In this document: in pieces, positions 52,677-60,769 of the stretch
Numbering within the stretch: the stretch's first letter is position 1
Layout: every line of letters begins with the position of its first letter
DNA from: Pseudomonas sp. R37(2017)
GTDB taxonomy: Bacteria > Pseudomonadota > Gammaproteobacteria > Pseudomonadales > Pseudomonadaceae
DNA length: 64,000 nucleotides
Assembly: GCF_002113375.1 (NCBI RefSeq)
Contig: NZ_NEHO01000011.1
Span: 62,001-126,000 of the forward strand
Direction: 5' to 3'
The notes under the pieces: model-generated
The model's input: the letters and a program-made list of their open reading frames with translations, nothing else
Database searches by the model: none
Told to the model about the DNA's origin: nothing
Translations under genes and position numbers: made by a program

Positions 52677-53699
52677 TCAGGTATTGCTCTCGGTGAATTT
52701 TTCGTAGTACAGGTGCACGCTGTCCGGAGCCTGGGCCTGCAGCCAGGTTTTGATCGACTCGACCATCGGCGGTGGCCCGCAGACGTACATATCGACCTCG
52801 CCATCGCGCAGTTCAGCGGCGTCGAAGTGCTCGGCAATGTAGCCGCGCTTGCCAGTCCAGTGTGGCGATGGATCGCTGACCACCTCGGTGTAGCGAAACC
52901 CCGGGATGCGTTGCCCATAGGCCTGGATGCGCGCCTGTTCGCAGAGGTCGGCCGCATCGCGCACACCATAGTACAAGTGCACGGGTTGCTCGCAGCCGCG
53001 CTCCGCCAGTTCGTCGAGCATGCCCAGCAATGCGGAAAGCCCGGTCCCACCGGCCACCAGGATCAGCGGCCTGGTGACGTGTCGCAGGTAGAAAGCCCCC
53101 AGTGGTGCCTCCAGGGCGATTTGATCCCCCACCTGGCAGCGCTCTCGGATGTAGTTGCTCATTACTCCGTCGGGCAACAGGCGAATCAGGAACTGCAACT
53201 GATTGCTGACGCTCGGCCGATTGGCGAACGAGTAAGAGCGTTTGTTCCCGGTTCCAGGAATCAGCAGTCGGGCGTATTGCCCAGGCAGGAAGTCCAGTGT
53301 TGGCCCGGCCTGACCCAGATCCAGGTGCAGGATCGCGGTGCTGTCCGACACCTGTTTGACGGCGCTGACCGTGGCCGTGAGTTGATCAGGGCCGGCGGCA
53401 TTGCACAGGCTGGAGGCGAAGTCGAAATAGAACGCCGCGTCGGATTTGACCCGTGTCTGGCAGGTGAGCATTTTGCGTTGTTGCAGGTCCTGGCTGGAGA
53501 GGGCTTCCTCATCCACGTAGTCCTGGCTGTAATCGCCTGACTCGCAGCGTCCCTGGCAGGTTCCGCAGACGCCTTCTCGGCAATCCAGGGGAATGTTGAT
53601 GCCATTGCGCAGGGCGGCGTCGAGGAGGATTTCGTTGGGTTGTACGGGAAAGAACAGCGTTTTGCCGTCGGCAAAGCTGAACGCGACCTTATGGTTCAT
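52677..53699 (-). CDS. antC: Anthranilate 1,2-dioxygenase electron transfer component
   Basis: NADH-dependent reductase of 340 residues passing electrons to AntAB. The N-terminal plant-type [2Fe-2S] ferredoxin has cysteines in DCREGVCGTCQGRC with a later Cys in KMLTCQTRVK; an FAD-binding region follows with RSYSFANRPS, and an NAD-binding region with ILVAGGTGLSALLGMLDEL. It is the third gene of antABC, 18 bases after antB, and ends just before the tandem repeat array. Confidence 0.95.
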   Translation of the reverse strand: MNHKVAFSFADGKTLFFPVQPNEILLDAALRNGINIPLDCREGVCGTCQGRCESGDYSQDYVDEEALSSQDLQQRKMLTCQTRVKSDAAFYFDFASSLCNAAGPDQLTATVSAVKQVSDSTAILHLDLGQAGPTLDFLPGQYARLLIPGTGNKRSYSFANRPSVSNQLQFLIRLLPDGVMSNYIRERCQVGDQIALEAPLGAFYLRHVTRPLILVAGGTGLSALLGMLDELAERGCEQPVHLYYGVRDAADLCEQARIQAYGQRIPGFRYTEVVSDPSPHWTGKRGYIAEHFDAAELRDGEVDMYVCGPPPMVESIKTWLQAQAPDSVHLYYEKFTESNT

Positions 53700-53717
53700 G
53701 CCCCGGTCTCCTTGGAT

Positions 53718-54212
53718 TCAGAGGTGGTAGAAATCGAGTACCGAGTTGATGGTGTCGTTGAGCAGCAGCACATGCTTGCGGGTGATCAACCAGCTATCGG
53801 CGTGGGGCTTGAGGTGATAGGTCGCACGGCCATAGAACTGCTCGGATGTCGCCAGACGGTAGTACAACGTCTGCCAGTTCAGGCGCACCTCCAGTTCCCC
53901 GTCTGCAAGCGTGTCGATGCGCACGTTGTCGATCTGATGCAGGGTGCGCGGCATCGGCGTCGAGGAGGCGGACTTGCCGGTGCGCAGGCGAAACACGCGG
54001 TCTTCCAGGCCAGAACGATTGGGGTAATAGATCAGTGACATTTCACGCTTGGGGTCGCGGGTGTAGACGTGTTCGGAGTCCCATTGCGGCAAATGGAACT
54101 CGCTGTGCTCGGCGAACAGCTGGAGGTAGGCGTCCCAATCCTGGGCATCGCACAGTTCGGATTTGCGATAGAAGAACTGTTCGATCTGGTACTGCAATTG
54201 CGCATTCATCAT
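53718..54212 (-). CDS. antB: Anthranilate 1,2-dioxygenase small subunit
   Basis: Beta subunit of 164 residues of the ring-hydroxylating dioxygenase, giving the NTF2-like scaffold of the hexamer; it has no redox cofactor. Family features include the N-terminal QIEQFFYRKSELCDAQDWDA and DREMSLIYYPNR-type segment KREMSLIYYPNRSGLEDRVF. ATG at 54212 overlaps the antA stop by four bases, so the two subunits are translationally coupled. A second ATG codon directly follows and could be used. Confidence 0.94.
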   Translation of the reverse strand: MMNAQLQYQIEQFFYRKSELCDAQDWDAYLQLFAEHSEFHLPQWDSEHVYTRDPKREMSLIYYPNRSGLEDRVFRLRTGKSASSTPMPRTLHQIDNVRIDTLADGELEVRLNWQTLYYRLATSEQFYGRATYHLKPHADSWLITRKHVLLLNDTINSVLDFYHL

Positions 54213-55600
54213 TGCACCTCACGGAGTTTCAGGGATTTTGCGTCCAGGCCATCGAGCAGGAATTGCTGCCAGTTGCGGTGCTGGTTGACGTAAAGCCCTT
54301 CGTGGGTGAATTCGGTGCCGGTCATGGCCGGGGCGATGCCGATGGCTTCACTGTTGGGCGTGGCGCCAGTGGCCCAGCGGTGACTGCCGCGGGAAATATC
54401 GCTCCAGCGTTCCAACCGTGCCTGGAAACCGCGCTGGGCTTCACGGAACTCCACCAGGTCATCCGGAGTGCCCAGGCCCGAGACGTTGAAGAAGTCCTCG
54501 AACTGGCGAATACGGTTTTCGCGGTCGGCATCGGACTCTCCCTTGACGCCGATGCATTGGCTGACGATTTCCGTCTTGTTCCACGCCACCGGGCGGATGA
54601 TGCGCAACTGCGAGCTGATCTGATCGAGGAAAAACAGGCTCGGATAGATGTTCAGGTTGCGCAGGCGATGCATCATCCACTCGGCCTTTTGCTGGCCGTG
54701 TTCTTCGATCAGGCGCGGCATGATCGTCGCGTAGCCCGAGCGAACCGAAGGGTTGGGCATGTCGCTGAACAGCACGCTGTGGCCATTGTCGAACGCGAAC
54801 CAGCCGTCATCGGTATTGGCATCGCCGGCGCCGAGCTTGCTGTAGTCGAGGGTGTCGCTGGCGGCGGTGCCGTTCTGGCTGTTGACCTGCTGGCGATGTT
54901 GCACCGTGGCCACGTAGTTATAGTGCACCGTGCTGACGTGATAACCATCGAGACCGTTTTCGTTTTGCAGCTTCCAGTTGCCGTCGTAGGTGTAGGCCGA
55001 CTTGCCGGGCAGAACCTCCAGCTCACCGGTCGGCGACTGGGCGACCATCATGTCGAAGAACACCCTGGCATCGCCGAGGAAGTCTTCCAGGCTGTTGTCG
55101 GCGGTGACGTCGAGGCTGATGAACACGAAACCCTTGTAGCTTTGGATGCGTGCCTTTTTCAGGCCGCGCGTGGCTTTGTCGAAGCCTTCCGGGTACTCGC
55201 CGGGAGCCTTGACCTTGACCAGGCGGCCGTCGCTTTTGTAGCACCAGGCATGGAAGGGGCAGGTGAAGGTCGACTGATTGCCCTTGCCGACGCGGGTCAG
55301 CGTCGTGCCTCGATGCTGGCAGGCATTGATCAGTGCGTTGAGCTGGCCGTCACCGTCGCGGGTGATGATCATCGGTTGGCGGCCGGCGCGCAGGGTCACG
55401 AAGTCGTGGTTGTTGGCCAGCTCGCTTTCGTGGCAGGCGTAGATCCAGTTCTTCTCGAAGATCAGTTCCATCTCCAGGTCGAACAACTGCGGCTCGGTGA
55501 AAATATCCCGGGCGATGCGGAATACGCCCTCTGCCGGGCGGAAATCCAGGCAGCTTTGGATAAACGCTTTCCACTGCTCGACGTTTTTTTCGCCACTCAT
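54209..55600 (-). CDS. antA: Anthranilate 1,2-dioxygenase large subunit
   Basis: Catalytic alpha subunit, 463 residues, converting anthranilate to catechol with release of CO2 and ammonia. Rieske ligands are in NACQHRGTTLTRVG and FTCPFHAWCY; the mononuclear iron site is in LDGYHVSTVHYNYV (His and His) with the linking Asp. ATG at 55600 with AAGGTG upstream fits the known N-terminus SGEKNVEQWKAF; an upstream start would add 13 unrelated residues. It faces antR across a divergent control region. Confidence 0.96.
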   Translation of the reverse strand: MSGEKNVEQWKAFIQSCLDFRPAEGVFRIARDIFTEPQLFDLEMELIFEKNWIYACHESELANNHDFVTLRAGRQPMIITRDGDGQLNALINACQHRGTTLTRVGKGNQSTFTCPFHAWCYKSDGRLVKVKAPGEYPEGFDKATRGLKKARIQSYKGFVFISLDVTADNSLEDFLGDARVFFDMMVAQSPTGELEVLPGKSAYTYDGNWKLQNENGLDGYHVSTVHYNYVATVQHRQQVNSQNGTAASDTLDYSKLGAGDANTDDGWFAFDNGHSVLFSDMPNPSVRSGYATIMPRLIEEHGQQKAEWMMHRLRNLNIYPSLFFLDQISSQLRIIRPVAWNKTEIVSQCIGVKGESDADRENRIRQFEDFFNVSGLGTPDDLVEFREAQRGFQARLERWSDISRGSHRWATGATPNSEAIGIAPAMTGTEFTHEGLYVNQHRNWQQFLLDGLDAKSLKLREVQ

Positions 55601-55974
55601 GGTGTGCACCTTTTTTATTGGGCTAATCGGTGTGCTCATTAGAGAAGCGAGGCGGGTGGCGGTCTATCCGATAAGTTGGCGAAGGCAGTCCGTAAAATTG
55701 TGTGGCGGGTAACAGTCTGTTGGGCAGCGATGACACACATTGCGCACCAGGTGATGAACGGCTGCATCTGATTGCGCCAATCGGATACTGTTTTGCAATG
55801 CGTCGAGTGCGCATCGAGTGTTTTTTCGGCGGCCCCGACCATGCCTTATCCGCATAGTTGTCGATCACTATCCGTTAAGTGGGCGCCGGCTTTTCATGGC
55901 GTGGAAGTTGCTCATTTACCGCCTGTTACGCGCCGTCAGAGCGCGCTGAAAATATTGCCTGTGAGTGCACCCTG
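55601..55974. promoter_or_regulatory. antA/antR divergent control region with AraC-type direct repeats
   Basis: TATCCGATAAGTTGGCG (55665-55681) and TATCCGTTAAGTGGGCG (55869-55885) match at 15 of 17 bases. A third related copy, TATCCGCATAGTTGTCG (55847-55863), lies 22 bases from the last, about two helical turns, the spacing usual for AraC/XylS half-sites. A shortened inverted copy CGCCAATCGGATA is at 55775-55787. Confidence 0.65.
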
Positions 55975-56997
55975 ATGAGTAGCAAAGTTGATCCGCAGTT
56001 TCGCGACATTCGCGTCGACAGCGATGACCTCGAGGCCGCCAGAAGCTGGATGTCCGGTATCTGCGGACCCCATCGACTGGTGAGCGCGACCCCCGAGCGG
56101 ATCCGCTTTCATCACAGCGCCAACATGCTCAAATCGATGGCCACTACCCTGGGTACTATCGAATACGGGACCGATGTCACCATCGATATCGAAGACGCCG
56201 AGCACTTCAGCAGTTACAGCCTGAGTTTGCCGCTGGTGGGCCAGCAGGAGCTGAGCAAGGATGGCAGCGTGATCCGCTCCGACCGCGATCAAGGGGTCAT
56301 CGTTTCGCCCAATGAAAACCAGCTGCTGGCGATTTCCGGTGACTGTCGCAAGGTTCAGGTGGTGATTACCCGCAACGCGATGAGCGAAGCCCTGGAGGGG
56401 ATGTTGCAACGGCCCCTGGATGTGCCGCTGCGCTTCGAGCCGGTGATGGATGCGATCGAGGGCGCATCGGCGTCCTGGTGGCGCATGGCGCGTTATTTCA
56501 TCGACGAGCTGGAGCGCAGCAGCGAACTCTTCGAACAGGTGGTCTTCACCCGAGACATCGAAAGCTCACTGATCAAAGGCTTGATCCTCGCCCAGCCCAA
56601 CAACTATTCGCAGGAACTGCGGGACGCGCTGGGCGTGAAGTTGCCGCACTACCTGATCAGGGCTCGACAGTACATCCACGACAACGCCCGCGAAGCGCTG
56701 CACCTGGAGGACATCGAGGCCGCCGCCGGCGTTTCGCGCTTCAAGCTGTTCGATGCGTTCAAGAAGTACTTCGGCATGTCGCCGATGGTCTACCTGAAAA
56801 AATACCGCTTGAACGCCGTGCGCCAGGAGATTCTCGAGCACGGATCGGCCCGCAATATTTCCGGTATAGCCATGGGCTGGGGGTTCATGCACCTGGGGCG
56901 TTTTTCCAGCGAGTACCGCAAGCTGTTCGACGAAACGCCGAGCATGACATTGCAGCGCCATGAGGCGCGGCGTTTGCATGGAACGCTGTTCACTTGA
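55975..56997 (+). CDS. antR: AraC/XylS-family activator of the anthranilate genes AntR
   Basis: Transcriptional activator of 340 residues. An N-terminal effector-binding region of about 210 residues is followed by the AraC double helix-turn-helix: LHLEDIEAAAGVSRFKLFDA and NISGIAMGWGFMHLGRFSSE, then YRKLFDETPSMTL. The chosen ATG at 55975 is after the repeat-rich control region; the open frame extends 32 codons upstream but would run through the operator repeats. Divergent from antABC, as in other pseudomonads, with anthranilate as the known effector of AntR. Confidence 0.92.
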   Translation: MSSKVDPQFRDIRVDSDDLEAARSWMSGICGPHRLVSATPERIRFHHSANMLKSMATTLGTIEYGTDVTIDIEDAEHFSSYSLSLPLVGQQELSKDGSVIRSDRDQGVIVSPNENQLLAISGDCRKVQVVITRNAMSEALEGMLQRPLDVPLRFEPVMDAIEGASASWWRMARYFIDELERSSELFEQVVFTRDIESSLIKGLILAQPNNYSQELRDALGVKLPHYLIRARQYIHDNAREALHLEDIEAAAGVSRFKLFDAFKKYFGMSPMVYLKKYRLNAVRQEILEHGSARNISGIAMGWGFMHLGRFSSEYRKLFDETPSMTLQRHEARRLHGTLFT

Positions 56998-57057
56998 TGT
57001 GTCGTGGCGGTAGTGGTGAAGCGCTCGGGTGTACGCCGAGCTGCCTTTGCCCTGCAC

Positions 57058-57322
57058 CTCTGTAGGAGCGAGCATGCTCCGGGCGGCGTTCCGACGATGG
57101 ATTCAAGAACACCGTAGGGTGTCAGGCAGCACGCGTTATCGTTGACGTCCATCGCGAGCATGCTCGCTCCTACAGGTGGAAGCAGTCAGCCATCAGGGCC
57201 GCTGTAGGAGCGAGCACGCTCGCGATGAACGAAAAAACACCGCGGGGCATCAGACTTCCCGCGTTATCGTTGACGTCCATCGTCGGAACGCCGCCCGGAG
57301 TATGCTCGCTCCTACAGGGTTC
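57058..57322. repeat. Double composite REPIN with a second type of arm
   Basis: Two units follow each other (about 57060-57176 and 57202-57320). Each begins or ends with GTAGGAGCGAGC arms, while one side of each carries CTCCGGGCGGCGTTCCGACG or its complement, an inner arm of different sequence that recurs at 62.2 kb. Both share a spacer with CGCGTTATCGTTGACGTCCA. Confidence 0.8.
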
Positions 57323-57332
57323 GTCCCCGGCC

Positions 57333-57806
57333 TTACTTGCGCACCACCAGATCCAGCAACTCCTCGCGCTCCTTGATCTTTTGCAGGACGATTTCCGAAC
57401 GTATATCGGTGACGCCGGCGGTGCGGTTGAGGTGGTTGACGATGAAATCCGAGAAGTGCTTGAGGTTGCGGGCCTGGACCCGCAGCACATAGTTGCTCGC
57501 CCCGGTGATGACATACGCGGTGACCACTTCCGGCCACTGCTGAACCTTCTTGATGAAGGTCTCGTGCCAGTCCTCGACGTCCTGTCGCAGCGACACATGA
57601 ACGATGGCTTCCAGTTCAATGCCCAGCCGCTCGGCGTTCAGCACCGCGCGATAGCCGGTGATGATTCCTTCGCTTTCCAGCAGGCGCAACCGGCGCAGGC
57701 AGGCCGAGGGTGACAAGGCGACTTTCTCCGCCAGTTCCTGATTGCTGATACGGCCATCCTGTTGCAATTGATGCAGGATGCGCAGGTCTGTCGAGTCAAG
57801 GTTCAT
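57333..57806 (-). CDS. kynR: Lrp/AsnC-family regulator KynR
   Basis: Transcriptional regulator of 157 residues. N-terminal winged helix-turn-helix lies in LHQLQQDGRISNQELAEKVALSPSACLRRL; the C-terminal RAM ligand domain includes IVHVSLRQDVEDWHETFIKK and YVITGASNYVLRVQAR. It is divergent from kynU by 212 bases, the arrangement seen for KynR, which activates kynurenine genes in response to kynurenine. The AT-rich gap between them has several GATTC-type repeats that could bind Lrp proteins. Confidence 0.85.
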   Translation of the reverse strand: MNLDSTDLRILHQLQQDGRISNQELAEKVALSPSACLRRLRLLESEGIITGYRAVLNAERLGIELEAIVHVSLRQDVEDWHETFIKKVQQWPEVVTAYVITGASNYVLRVQARNLKHFSDFIVNHLNRTAGVTDIRSEIVLQKIKEREELLDLVVRK

Positions 57807-58018
57807 GGTTTGAATTAATCCGCGTTTTTTTGGCTTTGATTCGAATAATCTGCGAGATAACTACTACAACGATGCTCGCTTTGCACGAAAATTCTCTGAA
57901 GATTCGTTCATTATCTCTCCATCGAAAGGCGGGCGAGTTGCCCGGATTGAGGGCGCCCTCGGGGCAGGTTAGTGCAGCTTGCCCCGAAAGCGCCGCATAA
58001 CAAAAAACAGGACACCCA
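57807..58018. promoter_or_regulatory. Divergent kynR-kynU control region
   Basis: AT-rich stretch with repeated GATTCGAATAATCTGCGAGA (57839-57858) and GATTCGTTCATTATCTC (57901-57917) motifs plus GAATTAATCC near the kynR start. Spaced AT-rich partial repeats are typical of Lrp-family operators. Confidence 0.5.
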
Positions 58019-59269
58019 ATGACCACAAGAAACGATTGCCTGGCGCTTGATGCCCAGGACGCGTTGGCGCCCCTGCGCCAGCAATTTGCGCTCCCCGAAG
58101 GGATTATCTATCTCGATGGCAACTCCCTGGGCGCGCGCCCGGTCGCCGCGTTGGCGCGTGCTCAAGCGGTGGTCGCTGAAGAGTGGGGCAATGGCTTGAT
58201 CCGCAGCTGGAACGGTGCAGGCTGGCGTGAGCTGTCCGAGCGCCTGGGCAACCGTCTGGCGGGTTTGATCGGGGCAGGGGACGGTGAAGTCGTGGTGACC
58301 GATACCACGTCGATCAACCTGTTCAAAGTGCTCAGCGCTGCCTTGCGCGTACAGGCCAGCCGATCGCCGCAGCGGCGGGTGATAGTCAGCGAGTCGAGCA
58401 ATTTCCCCACCGACCTGTATATCGCCGAGGGCCTCGCGCAAATGCTCCAACAGGGGTACACCCTGCGCCTGGTCGACAGCCCTGAACAGTTGCCGCAAGC
58501 CATTGACCAGGACACGGCGGTGGTCATGCTCACCCACGTCAATTACAAGACTGGGTACATGCACGACATGCAGGCCCTGACCGCGCTGACCCACGAATGT
58601 GGCGCGCTGGCGATTTGGGACCTGGCCCATTCCGCAGGCGCGGTACCGGTCGATCTGCATCAGGCGGGTGCCGATTACGCCATTGGATGCACCTACAAAT
58701 ACCTCAACGGCGGGCCGGGTTCGCAGGCCTTTGTCTGGGTGTCGCCGCAGTTGTGCGATCTGGTACCGCAGCCCTTGTCCGGCTGGTTCGGCCATTCGCG
58801 GCAGTTCGCCATGGAGTCGCATTACGCGCCGAGCAGCGGTATCGCGCGCTATCTGTGCGGCACCCAGCCGATTACCTCTCTGGCGATGGTCGAGTGCGGC
58901 CTGGACGTGTTCGCCCAGACCGACATGGCCAGCTTGCGTCGCAAATCCCTGGCCCTGACTGACCTGTTCATCGAATTGGTCGAGCAGCGTTGCGCGGCTC
59001 ACGAACTGAAGTTGGTCACTCCGCGTGAGCACGCCAGGCGAGGCAGTCACGTCAGCTTCGAACACCCCGATGGTTATGCGGTGATCCAGGCCCTGATCGA
59101 CCGTGGCGTGATCGGTGACTACCGCGAGCCGCGCATCATGCGTTTCGGCTTCACCCCGCTGTACACGACCTTCACCGAAGTCTGGGATGCCGTGCAGATT
59201 CTCGGCGAGATCCTCGACCAGAACACCTGGTCGCAAGCCCGATACCAGGTTCGCCACAGCGTGACCTGA
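58019..59269 (+). CDS. kynU: Kynureninase
   Basis: PLP-dependent hydrolase splitting kynurenine into anthranilate and alanine. It has 416 residues, the normal length, with the N-terminal IYLDGNSLGARPVAA, a phosphate-binding DTTSINLFKVLSAA region, DLAHSAGAVPVDLH with the PLP-ring Asp, and the Schiff-base lysine in GCTYKYLNGGPGS near residue 227. Its product anthranilate is the substrate of the neighbouring antABC. The porin and permease that follow on the same strand probably serve the same pathway. Confidence 0.96.
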   Translation: MTTRNDCLALDAQDALAPLRQQFALPEGIIYLDGNSLGARPVAALARAQAVVAEEWGNGLIRSWNGAGWRELSERLGNRLAGLIGAGDGEVVVTDTTSINLFKVLSAALRVQASRSPQRRVIVSESSNFPTDLYIAEGLAQMLQQGYTLRLVDSPEQLPQAIDQDTAVVMLTHVNYKTGYMHDMQALTALTHECGALAIWDLAHSAGAVPVDLHQAGADYAIGCTYKYLNGGPGSQAFVWVSPQLCDLVPQPLSGWFGHSRQFAMESHYAPSSGIARYLCGTQPITSLAMVECGLDVFAQTDMASLRRKSLALTDLFIELVEQRCAAHELKLVTPREHARRGSHVSFEHPDGYAVIQALIDRGVIGDYREPRIMRFGFTPLYTTFTEVWDAVQILGEILDQNTWSQARYQVRHSVT

Positions 59270-59291
59270 ACCTTCCGGCGTCCTGGTCCGG

Positions 59292-59311
59292 CCGCGGGCA
59301 TTTTCCCGCGG
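59292..59311 (+). terminator. Hairpin after kynU
   Basis: CCGCGGG (59292-59298) pairs with CCCGCGG (59305-59311) over a 6-base loop; only short T runs follow. It could reduce rather than stop read-through into the porin gene. Confidence 0.5.
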
Positions 59312-59369
59312 CGGGCTTTCGCTCGCCCAAACACCAGTTCTGCAAACACAATAATAAGGAGCACGCAGA

Positions 59370-60683
59370 ATGAAACTGTCCCTCTGGCCCGCCTTGCCGC
59401 TCGCCATTTCAAGTTGTCTTGGTCAAATGGCCTGTGCCGCCACTGATAACGGGTTTGTCGAAGACAGTAGCCTGACCCTGACCAACCGTAACTTTTACTT
59501 CTACCGCAATAACCTCAACAATCCGGGCGGCCAGAACTATCGGGACGAGTGGGCCCACGGGATCATGCTCGATTACCGCTCTGGCTACACCCAGGGAACG
59601 GTGGGGTTCGGGGTCGACGCCTATGCGCAGTTGGGCATCAAGCTCGACAGTGGCAAGGGCCGCACGGGCACGGGCTTGCTGCCGGTCGATGGCGATGGCC
59701 GCCCGGAGGATGAATACTCCGAAGCCGGTGGTGCGGTGAAAGCGCGGGTATCCCAGACCGAGCTCAAGTACGGCAACCTGACCCCGCTCAATCCGGTGTT
59801 CGGCACCGGCAATGCGCGACTGTTCACCAGTTCCGCCACCGGCTTTCAGCTGACCAGCAATGAGCTCGAGGCGTTGAAACTGGACATCGGTCATTTCACC
59901 GCCGGCAACGACAATAATTCGACCAATGCCGATGGCGCGCTCAAAGCGCTGTACGCCGGCGTGGAAACCCGCAGCGTCGATTACCTCGGCGGCAGCTATG
60001 CGCTGAGCGATCAGTTGAGTGTCAGCCTCTATGGTTCGCAATTCACCAATATCTGGCGGCAGTACTACGGCAACGCCAACTACAGTTTTGCGCTGGGCGA
60101 AGGCCAGGCGCTGAACCTGGATTTCAATCTCTACCGCACCAACGATACCGGCGACAGTCTGGCCGGCAGGATCGACAACACCACCTGGTCGCTGTCCTCC
60201 GCCTACACATTCGGCGCCCATCGCCTGACCCTGGCGTACCAACGGGTCGATGGCGACGAGCCGTTCGATTACCTGGGCTTCGACCAGCAGCCGGGCACCT
60301 CGATCTTTCTCGCCAACTCGATTCAGGTCCTCGACTTCAACGCCCCCAACGAGCGCTCATGGCAGCTGCGTTATGACCTGGACATGGCGCCGTTCGGTAT
60401 CCCCGGCCTGAGCTTCATGTCGCGCTACGTCTCTGGTGACCACATCGATGACAGCCATTACGACGGCGGCCCCAATGGCGCCTATGGACGTTACGGCGAT
60501 GACGGCAAGCGCTGGGAACGCGACATCGAAGCGCGCTACGTCGTGCAATCGGGCAAGGCCAGGGACCTGTCGTTGCGGATACGCCAGGCCAGTGTGCGTT
60601 CCACCGCACAAGTCGCCCGCGCCGACACCACGGATAACAACGAAGTGCGCGTCATCATCGAGTATCCACTGAGTATTTTCTGA
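59370..60683 (+). CDS. OprD-family porin of the kynurenine/anthranilate cluster
   Basis: Outer membrane channel of 437 residues. The signal peptide is KLSLWPALPLAISSCLGQMA with cleavage near ACA; the mature protein has SLTLTNRNFYFYRNNLNN, then RSGYTQGTVGFGVDAYAQLG and a C-terminus EYPLSIF, all OprD features. Its start ATG has AAGGAGCACGCAGA upstream. It is co-directional with kynU and the permease, suggesting uptake of tryptophan, kynurenine or a related aromatic amino acid; the substrate is not fixed by sequence. Confidence 0.88.
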   Translation: MKLSLWPALPLAISSCLGQMACAATDNGFVEDSSLTLTNRNFYFYRNNLNNPGGQNYRDEWAHGIMLDYRSGYTQGTVGFGVDAYAQLGIKLDSGKGRTGTGLLPVDGDGRPEDEYSEAGGAVKARVSQTELKYGNLTPLNPVFGTGNARLFTSSATGFQLTSNELEALKLDIGHFTAGNDNNSTNADGALKALYAGVETRSVDYLGGSYALSDQLSVSLYGSQFTNIWRQYYGNANYSFALGEGQALNLDFNLYRTNDTGDSLAGRIDNTTWSLSSAYTFGAHRLTLAYQRVDGDEPFDYLGFDQQPGTSIFLANSIQVLDFNAPNERSWQLRYDLDMAPFGIPGLSFMSRYVSGDHIDDSHYDGGPNGAYGRYGDDGKRWERDIEARYVVQSGKARDLSLRIRQASVRSTAQVARADTTDNNEVRVIIEYPLSIF

Positions 60684-60769
60684 TCCGTGTCCTGCTGTGC
60701 GTGGCTGATCCCCACGGCAAAAAACAACAACGTGCTCTTCAAGAAAGACAACATTCAGAGGACATACAA

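Noticed and set aside
53846..55642. 598-codon plus-strand frame opposite antA and antB
   Set aside because: Antisense of strongly conserved dioxygenase genes, no plausible start or motif.
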